Source: Chelydra serpentina
Lineage: Eukaryota > Chordata > Testudines > Chelydridae
Direction of reading: 5' to 3'
NCBI GenBank assembly: GCA_037349315.1
Contig: JBAIAC010000059.1
Coordinates: 6,908,001-6,972,000, forward strand
DNA: 64,000 nt
Part shown: piece by piece, positions 46,660 through 59,188 of the stretch
Position numbering within the stretch: position 1 is the first letter of the stretch
How the letters are laid out: every line of letters starts with the position of its first letter
Program-made: the position numbers and the translations under genes
The notes under the pieces: generated by a model
Seen by the model: the letters and a program-made list of their open reading frames with translations, nothing else
The model's database searches: none
What the model was told of the DNA's origin: nothing

Positions 46660-47535
46660 AACTCACAGTGGGGTTTGGCACGTACTGTATGATGGGGGCT
46701 AATTTAGCTACAACTAATCAGGAAAAAGATCTTGGAGTCATCGTGGATAGTTCTCTGAAGACGTCCATGCAGTGTGCAGCGGCAGTCAAAAAGGCAAACA
46801 GGATGTTAGGAATCATTAAAAAAGGGATAGAGAATAAGATGGATAATATCTTATTGCCCTTATACAAATCCATAGTGCGCCCACATCTTGAATACCGCGT
46901 ACAATTGTGGTCTCATCTCAAAAAGGATATACTGGCATTAGAAAAGGTTCAGAGAAGGGCAACTAAAATGATTAGGGGTCTGGAACGGGTCCCATATGAG
47001 GAGAGATTAAAGAGGCTAGGACTTTTTAGCTTGGAAAAGAGGAGACTAAAGGGGGATATAATAGAGGTATATAAAATTATGAGTGGTGTGGAGGAAGTGA
47101 ATAAGGAAAAGTTATTTACTTGTTCTCATAATAGAAGAACTAGGGGCCACCCAATGAAATTAATGGGCAGCAGGTTTAAAACTAATCAAAGGAAGTTCTT
47201 CTTCACACAGCGCACTGTCAACCTGTGGAACTCCTTGCCTGAGGAGGCTGTGAAGGCTAGGACTATAACAGGGTTTAAAAGAGAACTGGGTAAATTCATG
47301 GAGGTGAAGTCCATTAATGGCTATTAACCAGGATGGGTAAGGAATGGTGTCCTTAGCCTCTGTTCGTCAGAGGGAGATGATGGATGGCAGGAGAGAGATC
47401 ACTTGATCATTACCTGTTAGGTTCACTCACTCTGGGGCACCTGGCATTGGTCACTGTCGGTGGACAGGATACTGGGCTGGATGGACCTTTTGTCTGACCC
47501 AGTACGGCCTCTCTTATGTTCTTATTCTTATGCAA
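46660..47535 (+). pseudogene. CR1-clade LINE ORF2 C-terminus and tail
   Basis: An open frame of 219 codons (46668-47327) encodes the region after the reverse transcriptase catalytic site: [84 protein letters not shown] and [14 protein letters not shown], to the natural stop. It is parallel to but clearly different from the CR1 at 43221, so it is a second family. The 3' UTR contains 'gatactgggctggatggacc' and ends in a CTTATGTTCTTATTCTTATG repeat. The 5' end is truncated. The frame is unusually intact for its length. Confidence 0.88.
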
Positions 47536-47739
47536 ATTAGTAGGGCTAGAGAGTTGCAATCTAAACAGGGTCACATAGAACAGTAAGTTTGGGACATTAG
47601 TCCTCCTTTCGCGCCTGCTAAACTGAGTAAAGGCTGTGACAATCTAGCCCTTTGTGCCTCAGCTACAGCTCCCCAGCTGTAAACTGACAAGCTAACCTTG
47701 TGTCAAAAGGATCTCTTGTCCAGCTCTAGTGTGCATGTG

Positions 47740-47745
<6 letters not shown>

Positions 47746-47776
<31 letters not shown>
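47746..47776. repeat. (CA)n microsatellite
   Basis: About 31 bp of CA after a short GC run, in intron. Confidence 0.95.
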
Positions 47777-47779
<3 letters not shown>

Positions 47780-49059
47780 CTTCTTTAAAAACATTTTAAA
47801 AATCCCTTACCTACTCGGTGCACAAACACTTGGAAATCCAGCCATATAACACAACCAGACAATTGACTAGGAAAGCAATACAGGATTTAAAGCAGGCAAT
47901 TTCTGAATGCATCCCAGGACAACATTAAATACGCTACAACAAAATAAGCAAAGCTTAGCAACCTGCTAAAGTAAAAGCGATTAATTGACAAGGTATTAGA
48001 AACAAAGGCAGGAGGTGAAGAAGATGGGTTTGTATATTTATGGCAAAAGGTTTCTTGCACAGGAGCCATTAGTACACTACAGGTTTCATTTTAGAACAGA
48101 CGTTACATAAAACATATTGGAGCAATGTGTGTTAGTCTGGTATATTAATGCATGTAATCACAACAGATTCAGCATGGAGCAGCAATATTTTAAGCCATTA
48201 GAGTAATAAACATTAGTTTAATGCCTGTCAAACAGTGATTTTTACAATATGCTAAAATCAGTAAAGTACTAAAACGAAGACATGAACCAATATGTGCAGA
48301 GAAATGTCAAGTCAGCAAGTTCAAAGGTACTTCACTATAGTAACATGCAAATTCCTTTGTAAATTTCACATTTCAAAGGAACACATGAGAAATTCCAGCC
48401 ATTTGAAATGAGTTTGGAGACCACCACCTGAGGAGAGGAGATCAAAGCCTTTGTCCTTATTCTTATGTTTGCAGTTCATGAAGAAAAGGAAAGTGGCCTA
48501 GAGAAATATTTACATTGCTAATTTGTATATTTGGACCAAGCATGAATGCATTATGTCCTTTGAGCGTCTACAACCTTATCTTTCATACATAATCAAGTGC
48601 TTCATAAACATGTCATGCTTTCAAAAATATTCATAAATATTAAGGATGAAATTCAATACATTTCTAAATTCATCACTAACTGGAATGTGAGGAATGTATG
48701 GGTAGCAAGTGGAGGAAAGTCAGCTAAGATAACCCTATCTGTAATGCACATTGTGGGGGTAATGCAGACCTGTGACCTAATTCTTGAGGTAGGAGCTCAT
48801 ACAGTAGTATCTTGCTCATATTTTTATTGATCTCATGTACTACAAAGTTCAGAAGGAAGAGAGGAAAGGCTGTTTCCACAGTGGCCTTTATGAATCAAAA
48901 ACATCTGAATTCATGCAAGAATTACTAACCTGGTGACTGGCAATTTCAAGCAGTTTTTGTTTGTTTGAAAAACCAAACTTACTTCTCAGATGCTTAAAAA
49001 AATTCAGATCTTCTTTGGATCCTAAAGTATTAGCCTGAAAGTAACAAAGGAAGTCTACC
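47777..49059. other. Intron stretch, no gene seen
   Basis: AT-rich sequence; no exon or repeat recognised with confidence. Confidence 0.45.
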
Positions 49060-49067
49060 CTTTAGAA

Positions 49068-49365
49068 CAGGGGTCGGCAACCTTTCAGAAGTGGTGTGCC
49101 GAGTCTTCATTTATTCACTCTAATTCAAGGTTTTGCGTGCCAGTAATGTGTTTTTGGAAGGTCTCTTTCCATAAATCTTTAATATATAACTAAACTATTG
49201 TTGTATGTAAAGTAAATAAGGTTTTTAAAATGTTTAAGGAGCTTCATTTAAAATTAAATTGCAGAGCCCCCCAGACCGGTGGCCAGGACCCGGGCAGTGT
49301 GAGTGCCACTCAAAATCAGCTCGCGTGCCGCCTTTGGCACGTGTGCCATCGCTTGCCTACCCCTG
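49068..49365. mobile_element. hAT MITE with perfect 8-bp TSD
   Basis: Ends CAGGGGTCGGCAACC and 'cttgcctacccctg', with identical ctttagaa on both sides (49060-49067, 49366-49373). The interior includes 'gtgccgcctttggcacgtgt'. It is a nonautonomous element typical of amniote hAT MITEs. Confidence 0.93.
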
Positions 49366-49373
49366 CTTTAGAA

Positions 49374-52340
49374 CAACTTTACAAAGTATGGCTTCATTAA
49401 CAGATTCTTAGGCAAGTAATCCTGTATTGAATGAATAACTATGGGACCCAAGCATAATCAGCTTGACTTTTCAAAAGTACAAACCAATGTGATTCTAATA
49501 CCTGTATAGTAATTATATTCGAAACAATTTGAACCAAATTAAAAAAAATAAAGAACCATGAGCTGACATGGCTGAGATGCTTTATATCTCTGTTACTACT
49601 GAACACTAATGAGGTCTCCAGCATAGATATAGCTCGCGTTCCTTAAAAAAAAAAATTGAAGAACGCAAAGAATGAAATGATTTAAGGCGACATTACCAGC
49701 ATCAGCTCCAAACCCATGTTTGTGGGAAGGGCTCGGTTAAGCAAGTGCTTCAAGACTGGAGTGGCAGTAGATTTGCTTCCCTCCCACCCCCTTCTTCTTA
49801 AACAAATACCATTGTCAATACAAAGTATAGAAAAGAAAAAGGCATCATTGTTGTGTGTATGTGTTTAAAATGGCATGTGCTACGGGTGGAGATTTAGAGA
49901 GCGTGGGGGCTTTTGGAAATGGCTCAACTGTAGGCAAGAAAAAAAGGCATTCACACTCTTCTCATCTGCAGTGTGGCCTGGTCACATGGTCAGAGCACAG
50001 AGAACTGATGAGGGATAGGAGTCCTGAATTACAGCTGTTAGTACATTAACATCTGTATGAATTTCTCCTCTTCTTCTAGCAGTATTATAAGGAATAAACA
50101 GAGGGCATTTAATCTTAAGCTTTATTTAACAACAATTTTGACTGAAGCCTGGAACTAACATGACGTTCACATTGATCATTCTGCTTATATGTTACATCCC
50201 TTTCCCGCATTTGTCCGGTCAATTTAGAGTGTATGTATTGCTATTTGAGGTAGGGACTGTGTACTATGCTGTATTTATTCAGCATCTGGGACCCCAATGT
50301 TGGTTGGTCCCTGGATACAGGATAAACATGATTAATAAGAATCTATTCTAATTGACTGGTTCATTTCTTCACACTAAAGCATACACGCGCCAGTTGCAAA
50401 ACAGTACTTAAGAACTTCATTACTCTTAACGCAAAAAAGGATTTAGACTATTTATTGATACATTATAATGCAGGGAGTCAACAATGAATGTGTCTTGTCA
50501 AATGGATCCTACAATGGGGCCAAGGTGGAAACAGCACAATGATCTCTCAAAGTATTTGAAATTCCATTGCTTCTATCCAAAACCAGAAAGCACCAAGACA
50601 GGCAAAACTTACAGCCCTCAAGCAAGATCAGTTTGCCTGAAGGGTTGATTTAATTCTTATTGGAGGTGCTTTGACCATTCTTATTAAAATATTGCCCAAC
50701 ATTCATTCTTTGACGTAAAAGTCACTGGTCCCTATTTTGATTTGTACATCTCTTAGCCAGTCAAACTTTCCATTCCTGATGGTATTTGGGCCTTGGGGAA
50801 TTGTGCGTCTTGCCTTTTTTAATCAGAGCTGGTTGAATAATTCATTGAAAACAACATCTGTTGTTCACTTTGGCAGTTCTTCATCTAACAATTCTTTGAG
50901 AATGTTTTTTATTTCCACTATTCAAGTAGCTCATACAGGTTCAGTAATATTAATTGCTGACACATTCTGTAATAAAAATTATTTGCAAAGCCAATTTCTT
51001 CATTATTTTACCAGCCATATTTTTGGCTGAGAGAAGCAAGGAAAGAGGTGACAGTTTGAAGAACGGCAGAGATAGGAGGAGGAGGAGGAGGAGAAAATAG
51101 GATAACCAAAAAGATAACCAAACACGATTAACTGCGGGGGTGAGGGGTGGGGGAGAGAAATCACAATGTTACCATACAACAGGTTACTGTGAACTGCAGC
51201 CAAGAGTCCAACAGAGCTTACAAACTGGAGTAACAACATCTTTCTGTAAAGAGCTGGAGATAACAGAAGGATAAAAGCTTATCCACAAACATTACCTGCT
51301 TTCGCTAGAATGCAATATAGTCTTTGAAAAGAACACATAGCATGTACTACAGCGTGACCTTCGTAACACAATAAATATTTGAAAAAAAAACATGGGAGAG
51401 GCAGGTGAAGTGAAAGGAAAGAAGCTATATTTCATCTGTGTATGCAGTTCTGTTGATACCTGAGCTCGCCAACACAGAGCTATTGTTCCCACAGAGAGAA
51501 AATCCCATCACCAAACTCCTATTCATTTTAAGTAGATGTGACAACTTGTGGTGCAACATTAATGGTTAGGGGCCTGATGCAAAGCCTTACGAAATCAGTG
51601 GAAAGGCTCCTATTAAATTCATTCAGTGGGCTACGGATCAGACCACAAAAGAGCTATAATATTACAGCATCCAACAGAAGCAGAACATGTAGAATCAATG
51701 TGGGTATTTGCTAGTCAGTTTGCAAAAACTGTTTTGTAGATAATCCGAAGAAGATTATAGCAAAATATATTGTGCTTTCCTTTTCTGTATGTAAAAGGTT
51801 CTTCAGTAAAAGGCTGACTATAACCTATTTTAGCTGAACTCTGGGAATAAACTAACATGCAACCTCCAAATATAAATTATGCCTTGTATTAAGAAATTCC
51901 AGGTATAAAATCTGCATATAAATGTATGGCAAAATATGTTCAATCAGCATCATTAATTCCATGTTTCCCCAAGTTCTAGATTTGGACAACTGCTCAATAA
52001 AGCACATTAGAATGGAACAGTACTTTTTACAGAAGCGTCACAAACAAATTACTTTATGGATTTTAATCTGAACACATTTTAATTTCTACTGCTGGCAGTT
52101 ATGCAGTCTACAGTATTTACAATAGACGTATCAAAAGATTTCAGAAAAGTCTGAGTTTCCCTGAACAGCATGTGTGATGCTCAAAAATGTCACAATCCAA
52201 ATATTTCAAGTCCTGTTGCAGCTATACAGCAAGATACATAACAGGTGCCAATTTCTAGTGGGAATTTGAACATCACCAGATTCCTAAAATAGTATCTTTG
52301 GAAAAGAATTTTTTTTAAAGGAAGAGAGGAAACAGTGAGC
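49374..52340. other. Intron stretch with one old repeat trace
   Basis: No exon recognised. Around 50190-50340 an old amniote repeat is visible ('gaggtagggactgtgtacta', 'cagcatctgggaccccaatg'), and a palindromic repeat trace lies near 51570-51645. Confidence 0.45.
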
Positions 52341-55300
52341 TTTAAAAAGAACTACATTTATTTTTGTTTACAGCAAATGCTATAAATAAAGCTAAACAAC
52401 TCTCACAGTGTGCAAAATACAGAATTTCCATGTGACAATTTAAATACAGAATTTAATAAAAAATTTGCTCAGTTAAGATCATGAAGCAAAAAGAAAGCAA
52501 AAGATTTAGGAGGAGAGGGACAGAATCCTTGATGGCATTCTTTAAAGAAATGAAGACTCTGCAACAGAAAGTAAAGAAACATAGCAATGGCAAGTGATTT
52601 GAAATGAGAGACCATTCCTTCATAAACCTTATCTTAATGAAGCATGCAGAGTTTAAGTAAAAAAACCAAACCATTGAAATTATAAAAATCCGCTCTTGTG
52701 TCCTAGCCTTGTAGTGCAGGAAATGATGGGTTAATGCCATGCAGCAAGCTGGGGTTTTTTGTTTTTAGTTTTAAAAATGGATTTTTAATTCTTCTAAAGG
52801 GTTTAATGATACCAGCACGTTCAATTATTTTAGCACTATATACACACACGTCAGCAAGATAATGAGTTTTCACACCTGATCCTATAGTCCTTCCTCATTC
52901 TACAGTAAGGCATGCAGGATGAATCCTTCACCAGGGGATGTTTACAAACTACAAAACGTTTTGTTCAGATTTTTTCAGATTAATTCACTAAGATCCTGCA
53001 TGTGCAATTGGATTCACAACATGAACCACTGTCCCAGTGATTTCAATTAGAATATGCAAGAGTGCAGGGTTCCATGCTAATGGATTCATTTTCAGGATTG
53101 GTACATAGGTTCTCATTTGTAGTAATCTCTCTTTTTAGATTATCATTTTATTCAAATATGCTTGGTATTTAAAAAAAAGAATCCCACAAGCCCTTCATAG
53201 GAAATAAAAGTAACTTCTCATGCATCAAGACAAATCTATTATCAGTTAATAAAACCAAACTCCAAAGTTGCTAGTGGGGCATAGTTAAAACTGTTATTAG
53301 TGAAAACAATTTGAATCAAACATTCTAATTACACAACCTTGATAGTTTAATATTAGAAACCGAATTGCCTTAAAAATAAAAGAGCACCTCCATTTTTATT
53401 AAACTATGGATCTCCGGGGTTTTTTCCCCCTCTTGTATATGAATTCTTATTGCTCTGAATGTGGATTTTTGTTTTATCAGAAACTTCAACTTTTTTCCTC
53501 CCTGAATATTGAGGGAAACTGGTTCACAGTTATATAGCACTGTTTCATGCAGAGACCTCAAAAGTGCTTTATGAAACTGGTAAGCATTACTATCCCCACT
53601 TAAACAAGACACAGAAGACCATCTGTAAGATTGCTCTAGTTCTGAATTAGAGCAGATATAATACTTTGAAGAAAGTAGGATTTTATTTAATTAGAGTTTG
53701 AGAAACAATAGAGTTGCCTAACATTTAAAAACATGAGAAAAAGATATACATGCAGGGGAGGAAAGAAAGAAATGTCCTTTATAGAAACGTAAGAAATTAT
53801 CTTTTCTTGCATTGTGCGCTGTGCAATTGGTTAAAAAAAAAATCATGCTAAAGCTTTCATCCATTAATATACCAGACACACACAGTTTGCTCCAAAATGG
53901 TTTTAAATAAAAAACATGTAATGTCAAACAATATTAGGGGTTAGTTACAATATTCCGAAACTGGCAAGCAGAACAATCACCTTACAACAGAAATGTTTCA
54001 GTCAATGAGTGGATGTGGAACTGGAATGTTCCAATGAACTAAAAGCAACACAGGATATCGGAAAAAAGGAAAAAAGAAAGAAAGAAAAAGAAAGAGGAAC
54101 CTTAGTTTGGCTATAGGTGTTATTCACAGATTACTAGGCAAAAAAAGTAGAAAAATCAACCAAAATTAAACTGCCTTATTAATTTACAAGTGATGGCTTT
54201 CTTCATTAAATTTATAAAGAGGAACAGTTATGAACCTTACTGGTAGAATTTTAAGGCTAAGGATAAAACATACATGGATTAATTATATAGATACCAGTGA
54301 CACATTTTTAGCGATACTAACGATTTTGAAATGCCAGCAAATATATAATTTCATATTCTTTTATGATTATAAACTTTATAATCATGAATATGTTTGCCCT
54401 GAAAATTTGTTGTGTTTTTAAAATTAATCTATATACAACCTACACTTAGCTTCTGTGTCTCACTTCCACTAATAAGGTTCATTTTCTTAAAATTGATGGT
54501 ACATCACAGGTTTTCAAGCTTCTTACTACACAATTATTCACTTCGACTACCATTATGCTCAGGCTGCTAAAATTCAGAACAAGTGACAAACATTAGTGGA
54601 GAAATCTTGGAAAAGTATGCTGTTGGACTGTTTTAGACAGACAGTCTAACACTCTGAATCAAAACTCATGTTAAATAAAATCAGAAAATGCATTTCTTAA
54701 CATTCTTCAGGATTGCTGGAGTAACATGGTAAACAACATTACGGGTTTTTTCTTTTTTTTTTTAATTAAATTTTTACTAAAGCGGAGTCCAGTATTCAAA
54801 ATACTCAAGTAGTACAAAAACATTTATCTACATCTCTATAGCTGCTTACCATATAACTGTTATGGTCACCATCTCCTGTCAAAAGTCTAGCAAATTCTCA
54901 CTGGAGTATGTTTGAGCATTAGTGGCAAGTGACATGCTGTACTTGAAATGACATGCTGTACTTGAAAACCATACAAGTTCTTTGTATAAGCCTTTGCAAA
55001 TATCCTCCTCATCCCCCTGAAAAAAAATCCTGAAATGCCTTCTCATTGAAAACTGTACATGGTTTCATTTTCTGTATTTTTTAAAATAAAGATAAAATTA
55101 TCTGGAGAAAAATCTGTTTCAATTCAACCACCAAGCTAGTTTTGTTTTTTTAAAAAGCCAATATACATTCTTTTTACTGCCAAACAAACATGAAAGCTTC
55201 TATTTGGTCTTTTGCAATATATATATTAAAATCGACCCACCTAAGGTCATTGGCAGGTGACCCCTCCTGTTTGTTTTCTACCAACTGCTGGCAACATATT

Positions 55301-56553
55301 TTCTGTAGCTTAAATTAATACCTTTTTATTAGAAAAAAAATGCTACAGATGCTTTTAATTTTTTGGGAGATCTGTCCATATGTTTCTCTATCAAATACAG
55401 CTTTAAGCACTGAGATAGGGAATGTGGGTATAATTAGCTAAAGGAGTCTAGACAATAGTTAGAGTTTGGGGAATTGTTCATGACTAATTGTCATCAGGCA
55501 ACGCTATACATTCTAGAGAAGCTTTTCAGTCAAGGTACCTCATACCGAGATCCACCACAAAAACCTTTTTCTTCAGAGATGAAGCAACTTTATAACTGTT
55601 TTGATTTTTCTCCCAATAGCATCTTACATTGAAATAATAAAACATCCAACTGAAAATCACCAGTTTAAATAAACACATTATTTCTAAGTACTTCTATTTT
55701 ACTCAAATATGGCTTTTTAGAAATCTGAGTGCAATATATTGCAAACTAAGGGCTCGATCCAAAGTCATTTTCAGCACCTACAACTCCAACTGACTTCAGC
55801 TAGAGCTGTGGGTATTCAACTTCCTTTTGGATCAGCCCCCAAATGAGAAAAACCTCTTAATTTTGGGAATAAATAGCAGCTATCTACACTATGTTTCTTA
55901 GAGCTGACCATTTCAATTAATCGTCCACTCATCTAAGATTTGCACTTCAAATTTATTTCAGGTTTAAATAAACTAGTATTACAGAAAATACCTAGCATTA
56001 ACAAAGGATACCACGAGTAATAAATTAAAAAAGGCATGGCTAGAAGTAGGTGCATTAGTTACAGTAAAAAGCTTTTTTTCTTTTCTTCAAAACATCTCCA
56101 TGCAAGTAGTAAACCTTGTACCCAGAGCAAAAGATGAAAGCAAGAGAAAAGGGATGTGCCATATTCAGGTTTCAAAACCCAGTCACTTGTCACTACCACC
56201 CTGAAATGTCCGAAAGAACATGTTCTTTCTTGGTCTTTAAAACAAGAATTATAAAATGTAAACCCAGACACATGGTTGTTCACAGCCAGAAACCCACTCC
56301 TGCGCAAATGTCTATAAAATATCCTTCATTTAGTCCCCAGGTTCTGGAAATGCATTTGGACACTGAACTTCATGATACCTTTCTTGTACAGTACATGTTT
56401 TAAATTCATAGTGTGTTTTGATTGCACTTAGTCTATCAAAGTGAGCTCTTTGATCACTTAAAGCACTTATTAAATTGAAATGTTCATAAACATATTGCAA
56501 GGCTGTTAATTTTGGAAATCTGAAAGGCACAAATTAGCAAGACACTTAAGAAT
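52341..56553 (-). other. MICAL2: Possible 3' UTR of short MICAL2 isoform
   Basis: Sequence directly downstream (minus strand) of the stop at 56554. It is AT-rich, nearly free of young transposons and carries several minus-strand AATAAA signals (for example near 55950, 55323, 53392 and 52357). These fit a long 3' UTR, but the true poly-A site cannot be chosen from sequence. Old repeat traces lie near 53000-53070 and 55750-55840. No other gene seen. Confidence 0.35.
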
Positions 56554-56940
56554 TTAAACTCTAAAGAACTTTTTCACCCATTCAAGCATGTTTTCAAGTG
56601 ATAGCTCTGCTTCCCGGTACATATGAGTAAGTACCTCTAGCAGCGCACACAGGAATGGCACACCAAGGCTCAAGAGTTCATACAAATAGGTATAGTTGTA
56701 TGCATTGTCCCTCAAATGAAGATTGGTAGCGTGCAGAAAACCATGCATCCAGTTAGAAAGGCGTCTTGGAATGTCAAGCAGATCCCTTGTCACCCTAAGG
56801 GGCCAGCTCAGAGTTTTCCTAAAGAAGGAAGTCATGATACCTGGAGGCCTGTCTTCTGGACTGCTAACAGTAGTAGAAGTACTTTCTGTGGTGGTTTCTG
56901 GGTGCTTGGGTTCCTCTTGCGTCCACATTTCTGTTTCCAC
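56554..56940 (-). CDS. MICAL2: MICAL2 alternative terminal exon
   Basis: The exon starts after a pyrimidine tract and AAG at 56941, in phase 0. It encodes 128 residues and a stop. The first third is a Glu/Thr/Ser-rich linker (VETEMWTQEEPKHPETTTES). The rest is a conserved-looking tail: GIMTSFFRKTLSWPLRVTRD, DNAYNYTYLYELLSLGVPFL and CALLEVLTHMYREAELS, ending EWVKKFFRV. The YLYELLSLGVPFLCALLEVL stretch is hydrophobic enough for an amphipathic or membrane-associated helix. It corresponds, from memory, to the C-terminal tail of the 1124-residue human MICAL2 isoform. A GTATCA donor follows 56841, inside the exon. Its use removes the tail and leaves phase 1, exactly matching the exon at 27475. Confidence 0.88.
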   Translation of the reverse strand: METEMWTQEEPKHPETTTESTSTTVSSPEDRPPGIMTSFFRKTLSWPLRVTRDLLDIPRRLSNWMHGFLHATNLHLRDNAYNYTYLYELLSLGVPFLCALLEVLTHMYREAELSLENMLEWVKKFFRV

Positions 56941-57009
56941 CTTAAAAAAGGAAATTTAAAAATTAAAAATAACTGCACACGGGCCAAGATACAAATGTGT
57001 TTACAAGGA

Positions 57010-57760
57010 TTAATAGATTCCATGGCCAGAAGGGACCATTTACTCCAGTGGTTCTCTAGCAGAGGTACATGTACCCCTGGGGGTACGCAGAGGTCTTCCA
57101 GGGGGTACATCAACTTGATGTAGATATTTGCCTAGTTTTACAACAGATACATAAAAATCACCAGCGAAGTCAATACAAACTAAAATTTCATACAATGATT
57201 TGTTTATACTACTCTATATACTATACACTGAAATGTATATTTATATTCCAATTGATTTATTTTATAAATGTATAGGGTAAAAGAGAAAGTAAGCAATGTT
57301 TCAGTAATAGTGTGCTGTGACACTTTTGTATTTTTATGTCTGATTTTGTAAGCAAGTAGTTTTTAAGTAAGAGGTAAGTGGGGAGTACGCAAGACAAATC
57401 AGACTCCTGAAAGGGGTACGGTAGTCTGGAAAGGTTGAGAGCCACTGATCTAGCCTATGATCATCTAGTCTGACCTCCTGTATAACACAGGCCATAGAAC
57501 TTTCCCCAAATAATTGCTAGAAAATATTTTTTAGAAAACGCATCTGATCTTGATTTTAAAATCACCAGTGATGGTAAGTTGTTCCAGTGGCTATTTACTC
57601 TCACTGTCGGCACAATACTATATATTCTTGTGTCTGACACCTACAGGTGAATTATGTAATGTAGCTCCACAAATTTCCACTGTCTCTAAATACACAAACA
57701 TGCAATCTAAGACTCAAATATTTTATCTTCATAATTTTTAAAGTGGCTCCTCCATACAAC
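57010..57760. repeat. Old interspersed repeat split by a hAT MITE
   Basis: Left piece 'ccatggccagaagggaccat'; right piece 'gatcatctagtctgacctcc', 'tgtataacacaggccataga', then 'aaaatcaccagtgatggtaa'. This unit is common in turtle and bird DNA and its middle is interrupted by 57046-57447. Confidence 0.6.
57046..57447. mobile_element. hAT MITE
   Basis: Ends CAGTGGTTCTC and 'gttgagagccactg'; 402 bp. The flanks atttactc and atctagcc match at only 5 of 8 bases, so it is older than the elements at 1775 and 49068. It lies in the intron between the LIM exon at 58155-58243 and the terminal exon. Confidence 0.8.
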
Positions 57761-58154
57761 CTGTGTTTTTATTTGTGTTATCTTATTTGTAGAATATAAT
57801 TTGTTCTGCAGTTTGCTTTAGTCTATGACAATGACACACAGAGCATTGGGATGGTAGCACAGGCAAGTATTTGTAAGAGTGACTAACTTTCTGTGATCAC
57901 TGAGAAACAAACATCAACTAAAGTTCCACTTCTGATCGATGTCAACTTCAGCCTTCCCTTATCGAGTCAGAGCTCACTTTCACAATGTTAGCTTATAGCT
58001 ACTCAGCCTCAAACCATAAATATGCCAAATGCAAAAGAATAAAAGGTTAGCATTACTTCAGGATACTTTTCCCCATTTTCAGGGGCGGGAAGCAACCAAC
58101 CATCACAAAACTGCCTCAACATTTATTGCATTTTAAAGTGTAACCGATACATAC

Positions 58155-58243
58155 TTTGTCTTGCGTCTTTAACGTAGATCGTCTTTTCCTGTGCTTATTG
58201 CTTGTTTTACAGTGCGTAAAATGAGGTTTGCAGTAAAATTTAC
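58155..58243 (-). CDS. MICAL2: MICAL2 LIM-domain second half exon
   Basis: An 89-bp exon completing the LIM domain. After the split Gly codon it reads [20 protein letters not shown] and RSTLKTQDK. The CKPH supplies the last Cys and His zinc ligands (C-x2-H), and a basic stretch follows. The acceptor is 'tttttcacag' before 58243 and the donor after 58155 is GTATGT. It starts in phase 1 and ends in phase 0, joining the exon at 56940. The KPHF-HCKT-K-RKRR signature is closer, from memory, to MICAL2 than to MICAL1 or MICAL3. Confidence 0.9.
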
Positions 58244-58329
58244 CTGTGAAAAAAGAAATGACATTATATTTAGCCTGTAGGTCCAAGGACTGAAAACAAG
58301 CCAATGTATCTGTATGATAACTGAAGCAG

Positions 58330-58540
58330 CAAGTCTAGTGGTTTGAGGACAGCAAGAGGAATTGGGCTTCTGTTCTATTCCCAGCTTTGCCATTGACACA
58401 TTGAATGACCCTGAACAAGTCACTTTCTGTGTACTGACTTACACACAGGCGGCATTACCCCATATCACATATCTATTACACAGGACTTTGAGGTTTAATT
58501 AACGTCAGTAAAATGCTTTGGGATCCTGTACAACCCAATT
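58330..58540 (+). repeat. MIR copy
   Basis: Contains 'ttctattcccagctttgcca', 'ccctgaacaagtcactttct' and 'taaaatgctttgggat', the order of a MIR element in degraded form. Confidence 0.65.
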
Positions 58541-58649
58541 TCAGATGCTAACCAGTTAACCTGTTGAACCTGTTCCACTGTGTATAAAGAAACAGTCAGT
58601 GAAGAGAGAACTGGAACCTAGGTCTAGCTTTAACAGGAGAGACTGGGGT

Positions 58650-59185
58650 ATTTTAGGGCCTGGCTCTTTCAAAGGCTGGTAGTTAGGACACTTCCCTGAG
58701 AGATGAGAGACCCAAGTTCAAATCCCTTCTCCATATCAGGCAGAGAGAGGTATCGAACCTGGGTCTCCCACATCCTGGGTGAGTTCCCTACAACAGACTT
58801 GAAAGTTATAAGTGAGGCATTCCTACCTGTCCTTCTGGTGTTGGCTTGTGTGGGGCTCAATCCAGTAGGCAGCTTCTGAGAATGCCTACTTGATCGGGCC
58901 CTGCAGGTGAGATAGGCAGGGTAATGCCTAGTGACAGTATCCCATTGGGGTTTAGGTGTGAGATAGGCACCTAGACGGAGCTGGCTGAGTCCACACACCA
59001 AAGCAGCAGGAACTCACGTATCATGGGGACTTTAACAATGGAAATTTAGGTGCTCGGGAACTTTAGGTGCCTACAGGGTTAAGGCGGCAGCTGAGCAGGG
59101 GTTTTGAGGCTCAGTGGTGCCTAAATGTTGGACTTAGGTGCCTAACTGCCACTTTAGCTGCCTAAGTTCTTTTGTGGCTCTATTC
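58650..59185. repeat. Old SINE-like repeat
   Basis: Has 'gagacccaagttcaaatccc' facing 'gaacctgggtctcccacatc', a head-to-head arrangement around 58735. It ends with 'ggtgcctaactgccacttta'. It resembles common turtle SINE-type sequence; class uncertain. Confidence 0.4.
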
Positions 59186-59188
59186 TAA

